This document shows positions 60,501 through 64,000 of a stretch of 64,000 nucleotides of DNA, one piece after another. The stretch comes from Clusia tigrina. Its lineage: Eukaryota; Arthropoda; Insecta; Diptera; Clusiidae. Positions within the stretch are counted from its first letter, which is position 1, and each line of letters starts with the position of its first letter. The notes under the pieces are model-generated. The model ran no database searches, had not been told where the DNA came from, and saw only the letters and a program-made list of their open reading frames with translations. The translations under genes were made by a program, and so were the position numbers. The DNA is taken from contig OV050032.1 of assembly GCA_920105625.2 (NCBI GenBank), positions 19,611,981 through 19,675,980 on the forward strand, given 5' to 3'.

Positions 60501-61252
60501 TCCCCATGGGATGCTTGCAAAATCTTAGATCTTACTTTGCATTCAATATGTTTCTCTTTTCCTTCGCGACTAAGTGAGGTGGCGACCCAACTTCATATAT
60601 CAGCGCCAACAATAGCTTCCGTTCGATTTACTGGTAATTCCAGCGGTCAAGTCTCTCTTGTTGAACTCGCTTGCCTCATTAGCACATTGTACCACTCTAG
60701 CAGCACCCGCACCAGGAGTCACCCTCCCCGCAATGCTGGCTCTACTTGCTGTGCTGCGGCCCACTTCAAGGTCCTCCTGTGGCGTAGTCAATTGAAATAA
60801 ATTCATTTGTTTTTGGTTAACCAGTTGTTTTGTTATTGTTGTTGCCATCGAGTTTATTGGAATTGCGTCCGATTTGCGCTTTGGATTCGCATTTTTTTTT
60901 TGCTTTATTTATTTGAATGCCTGCAATTAAAATGTTCGTCGCCCCAATGCTGCTGCAGTGGTCGGCCTGTGTTGTGCATTGCAGGCAGTGGAAACTAACT
61001 TTCGGAAATGATTGTGCTGCTTTTAAATTCACTTGGCGGTTGAGTTTCTTCGAGACCCGCGTGAACAGTTCTGAGGACAGTTGAATGAAAATATGAGGAT
61101 TTGCAGGATATTCCCGGTTACGGGGTTCTCCCGAATTTTCTCTAGCCCTTAATTAGTTTCACACACCTTCACGCCCTGTTGCACTGCGGTTGTGGACTCT
61201 GGCTGCTATTAGGCTACTTGTGCGGTGTTAAAGCATTCTGTTTACAAAGGAC

Positions 61253-61690
61253 ATGTACCGACTTATAAAACATGAAAGGCTAAGAAAGCTACTATCAGAC
61301 TGGAGTAAATATAGTCACCTTTACTCTTCAATAAATCCTGGCCGCTCTAAACCATGGTGGGCTGCCTCCAATCCAGCATTTTACACCATACACTCGTCTT
61401 CGTCTTGGCCGCACAATAATTACGAATTCTCATCTACTTCAAGGCCCAGTTGGACCCAGACGCTGCCCTTTTTGTAACTGTTTCCTCTGCATAGGTCATC
61501 TTTTGACATCCTGTCCTTGAACTCGAACTACAGAGACAGCAATACTTTAATCATACTGATGCTCTTCAGTTGTTAAAAGACTCCACGGATCCTAAAGGCA
61601 CCATGATATATTTCTTCCTCAAAGATTCCGACCTTCTTCGACGCATCTGATCTCGCTCTAATCCACAGCTGAAAGCCTCCGATGCTAGCG
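61253..61690 (+). pseudogene. C-terminal ORF2 fragment of a LINE
   Basis: One plus frame gives TRLRLGRTIITNSHLL, the TRLRxGHTxxTHSxLL signature found after RNase H in Jockey- and CR1-like elements. It is followed by a zinc knuckle CPFC...HLLTSC (C-x2-C-x7-H-x4-C) and a stop. A shifted continuation, ALQLLKDSTDPKGTMIYFFL then a stop, resembles the usual ORF2 end. The sequence then runs into an AT-rich 3' UTR ending in AAATAAAAATAAATAA near 61757. Expected H is R in the signature. Frame changes show it is inactive. The 5' end is not delimited. Confidence 0.75.
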
Positions 61691-63003
61691 CTGCGTTAAT
61701 TGATAAGTTTATATAATAATTTTAATTGTAAACCTTTATAAAATAAAAATAAATAATTAGAGTAGATATGTGAAGCGAAAAAAGAAACAGTTCCTCTCAT
61801 TTGTTAGTGTGGCAGCAGAGTGGCGGACCTTCAGAGAGATCGGGAAAGCAGACTTCCCGCTTGCGATGCAGTACTGATCGTACACGAGTATTTCCTTTCA
61901 TATCTTCGGTGTTTTTCCGTACGATTTCTGTGGCAATGAACTTAATTCTTTCCGCGTCTTCTACTCCTGTGCTTCTGAAGTGACACATGGATAGCCTTCA
62001 ATGTCGAAAGCTTCACAAGTTTTCGGCAAATTGCTTCAGCGTTTCCCTTCTGCGATTACCCAAACAAACTAATTTCCTATGAGCCATTAAAAAATCCCTG
62101 TAATTATCGTATTATCAGTTTTTGTTTTTAGCTTTTTAATAGTTTAAGTTGCTGTTTTTATTTTTATTTTTATTTTTTTTTGTGTTTCTGTTGTTGTTGT
62201 TGCTGCTGCTGCTGCTGCTGATGTTGTTGTTTTTATAAACAAAACGCAATAAAGTGCAAGTCGAGCATGCGAACTTAAAAATTATCCGCAACGGAATTAC
62301 GTAAATTGTTGTTTTTGTAGTTATTGTTCGTAGTAAAAGTTGAAAACTAATACTTATGCAATAGGCACATAACTCCACACAAACACAGACAGAATAATGT
62401 ACGTATAGAATTACACCCCTCACTCATACTGCCAGCAAATGCGTTCGCATTACTCTAATTGCGCAAATCGCATTAAATACTTTTTTCTAAACTTTTGCGC
62501 GGCGCTAATGTTTAATTTAGCGCAAAACCGTTATCAATTGTGTCGGCGCAAGGAGCGGCCGCACAGGAGCAAGAACTGCACACTCGCAATATCGCAAAAT
62601 TACAGTAATTTCTACAAAGCCGCAAATACAAAAACGAATACTCATAAAAAACATTACAAAAAAGGAGCGAATCTAAAAACTTTAATACCAATCGACAAAA
62701 TAATGCGTTAACTTTGCCCGCTCGCCTGCATTGCGTTACGCTACGCCACGGAACGCAATGTGCAAAAGCGCACAGCAACAACAACAAGAAGAACAACAAC
62801 AGCAACAGCAGCAGCAGCAGCAGCGGCAACAAAGCAAGAACAAGTTTCAAATAATTTTCTGTTCAACAACTCGCACACTCGCTCGCTCACTCACTCACAC
62901 TCACACACACAAACGCACACGCAAAGCCACTTTAATATTTGCTTCATTTAGCTAAAATAAATTTTCCACTTTTCAGCGCATTTCCGGGCGGCGATGAACG
63001 CTT

Positions 63004-63036
<33 letters not shown>

Positions 63037-63550
63037 ATAGCTGTGTGTGCATGGGCATGTCAGTGAGTGTGTGTGTGTGTGTGTTTTCCGCAAAATAACA
63101 ACTATACCTAACAACACCAACAAGAATGCCAAACAGCAGTGCAAACACAAACACAAATACAACATGAGCGGAAATCAAGAATTTAAATTTGATTATATGC
63201 GATTGCGATTGCGATTCCGTTTGGTTGTGCCATTGTGGGGCTCGTGGCGTCCCTGTACCACACATACACGTACGTCAGTACGTCCGCTCTGCCGGTTCGA
63301 CTCTCACATATCCATTCGCACTCACACTCACACTAGCGCACATCCGTGCAGCACCCGTGTGTGAGCGCGCTGCCTTATAGGCAATGTCCTTGTGACTTTT
63401 AGCCAACTTTTCATTCAGTTTGTAATTATGAGAAATCATTAATCGCTCCTTGCCTCCGCGGCGTTACGCTTCGTTCCGCAAGGATATCGAAAATACAAGA
63501 AATTCATTTCCATTTGCAAAGTTTACCGAGCTGCAGCAGGGATTCTGACA
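61691..63550. other. Unannotated stretch with microsatellites
   Basis: No gene recognised. Holds a TTG/CTG run (62189-62227), a CAA/CAG tract (62779-62832), an AC run (63005-63034) and a GT run (63066-63083). Confidence 0.5.
63005..63083. repeat. (CA)n and (TG)n microsatellites in inverted arrangement
   Basis: CA at 63005-63034 and TG at 63066-63083, about 31 bases apart, so they could pair as a weak hairpin. GTGTGTGCATGGGCATG lies between. Confidence 0.85.
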
Positions 63551-63832
63551 TTACGATTGGCTCAGTTCGCTAATTCGTTGGCGGTTGATTTTGTAAGCAT
63601 GCCAATCCGTTTCGAAAACGCTGCACCGACTTGTCACAAACGCGGTTTCCAGCCACATTTCTTCCGATATTGCATTTAGTGTCTTCCCCACCCAGCCCAC
63701 TGGATCCTTACCCGTACGTAGCACTTCTGCAGCGGCGGGGGAAATCCAAATCACTTTGGCCGTTTTCCACAGATTGGAACGCTGACTAACTGCCCAGATG
63801 CCTATTCGGGTGCACCAAATGCAGCCAGTCAT
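63551..63832 (-). CDS. Candidate coding exon, unrecognised
   Basis: A minus-strand frame of 93 residues with protein-like composition (QRSNLWKTAKVIWISPAAAE). A good donor-like CGTACG|GTAAGG lies inside it near 63711-63722, and acceptor-like CTGGGCAG and TTTAACTAG lie upstream, so a shorter exon of about 70-130 bases on the minus strand is possible. I do not recognise the peptide. Chance openness in this roughly 50% GC DNA is a real alternative. Confidence 0.22.
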   Translation of the reverse strand: MTGCIWCTRIGIWAVSQRSNLWKTAKVIWISPAAAEVLRTGKDPVGWVGKTLNAISEEMWLETAFVTSRCSVFETDWHAYKINRQRISELSQS

Positions 63833-64000
63833 ATGCTAGTTAAACATGAACATTTGCAAGCACTCCAAATATCTCTGGATGTGTGTTTGTGTGTGTGTAT
63901 GTGAACAGATTGATTTGAGCTGCATCCAGGCAATATGTCATTTCTAATTTTGATTTGATGCTTTGTGGTAATTCGCACAACTATTTCCAGGAAATATAAC
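63833..64000. other. Unannotated end of window
   Basis: A short GT-rich patch near 63884-63900. Nothing else is recognised. Confidence 0.5.

Larger units (their letters stand above)
53921..61252. other. Unannotated stretch
   Basis: No gene recognised. Contains an AC run (54091-54112), a 29-base tandem duplication (54512-54569), GTT/GCT-rich patches (55280-55345, 55510-55560), and purine-rich DNA near 57800-57840 and 58700-58750. A strong donor-like CTTTCTG|GTAAGT lies on the minus strand near 57960-57972, but no supporting frame of useful length precedes it. Confidence 0.5.

Overview
This window looks like non-coding, repeat-rich chromosomal DNA from a higher fly (brachyceran Diptera; a tephritid- or drosophilid-like genome is plausible, but the species cannot be fixed from the sequence). 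The signs are an AT-leaning background full of CAA/CAG, CA/GT and TA microsatellites, several non-LTR retrotransposon relics including R1-clade copies, one Ty3/gypsy integrase relic, tRNA-derived SINE pieces, and large tandem satellites. I see no complete protein-coding host gene, no rRNA and no functional tRNA. The window could be intergenic or lie inside one or more very large introns. A few short stretches look exon-like and are listed at low confidence.

Layout. 1-5.7 kb: unannotated DNA with a CAG/CAA tract, a dispersed repeat present twice (2.8 and 4.0 kb) and a GT microsatellite. 5.75-7.17 kb: a young, 5'-truncated R1-clade retrotransposon on the minus strand, with a 35-base poly-A tail and a perfect 12-bp target-site duplication inside an AC-type microsatellite. 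9.6-9.95 kb: the 3' tip of an RNase H-type LINE with a perfect 17-bp duplication. 15.85-16.79 kb: an old R1-clade relic. 18.3-18.5 kb: a 5'-truncated SINE with a perfect 13-bp duplication. 19.06-26.91 kb: about 151 tandem copies of a 52-bp satellite. 27.45-27.64 kb: a foldback with 60-bp arms. 30.66-31.16 kb: a decayed RNase H-type LINE. 31.9-32.7 kb and 37.16-37.68 kb: SINE pieces and two copies of a ~510-bp dispersed repeat. 32.76-33.59 kb: an ~830-bp pyrimidine-only tract. 35.74-37.1 kb: a ~615-bp TA array next to a second R1-clade fragment and a CT/TA/GT compound microsatellite. 42.2-42.9 kb: a decayed gypsy-type integrase. 45.4-46.97 kb: ten copies of a 155-bp satellite. 53.7-53.92 kb: a 51-bp minisatellite. 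61.25-61.69 kb: the C-terminal end of another LINE. The rest is unique-looking DNA with simple repeats.

How the parts relate. The most informative pattern is that all three R1-clade copies abut AC/GT or AT microsatellites, and one shows the target duplication inside such a repeat. This fits R1-clade lineages known to target simple repeats (the Waldo and Mino type). The two satellites (52 bp, partly arranged in 156-bp trimers, and 155 bp) are unrelated in sequence but share a nucleosome-scale period. The long open frames in the window are products of satellites, of TA/CT/CA repeats or of retroelements and should not be read as host genes.
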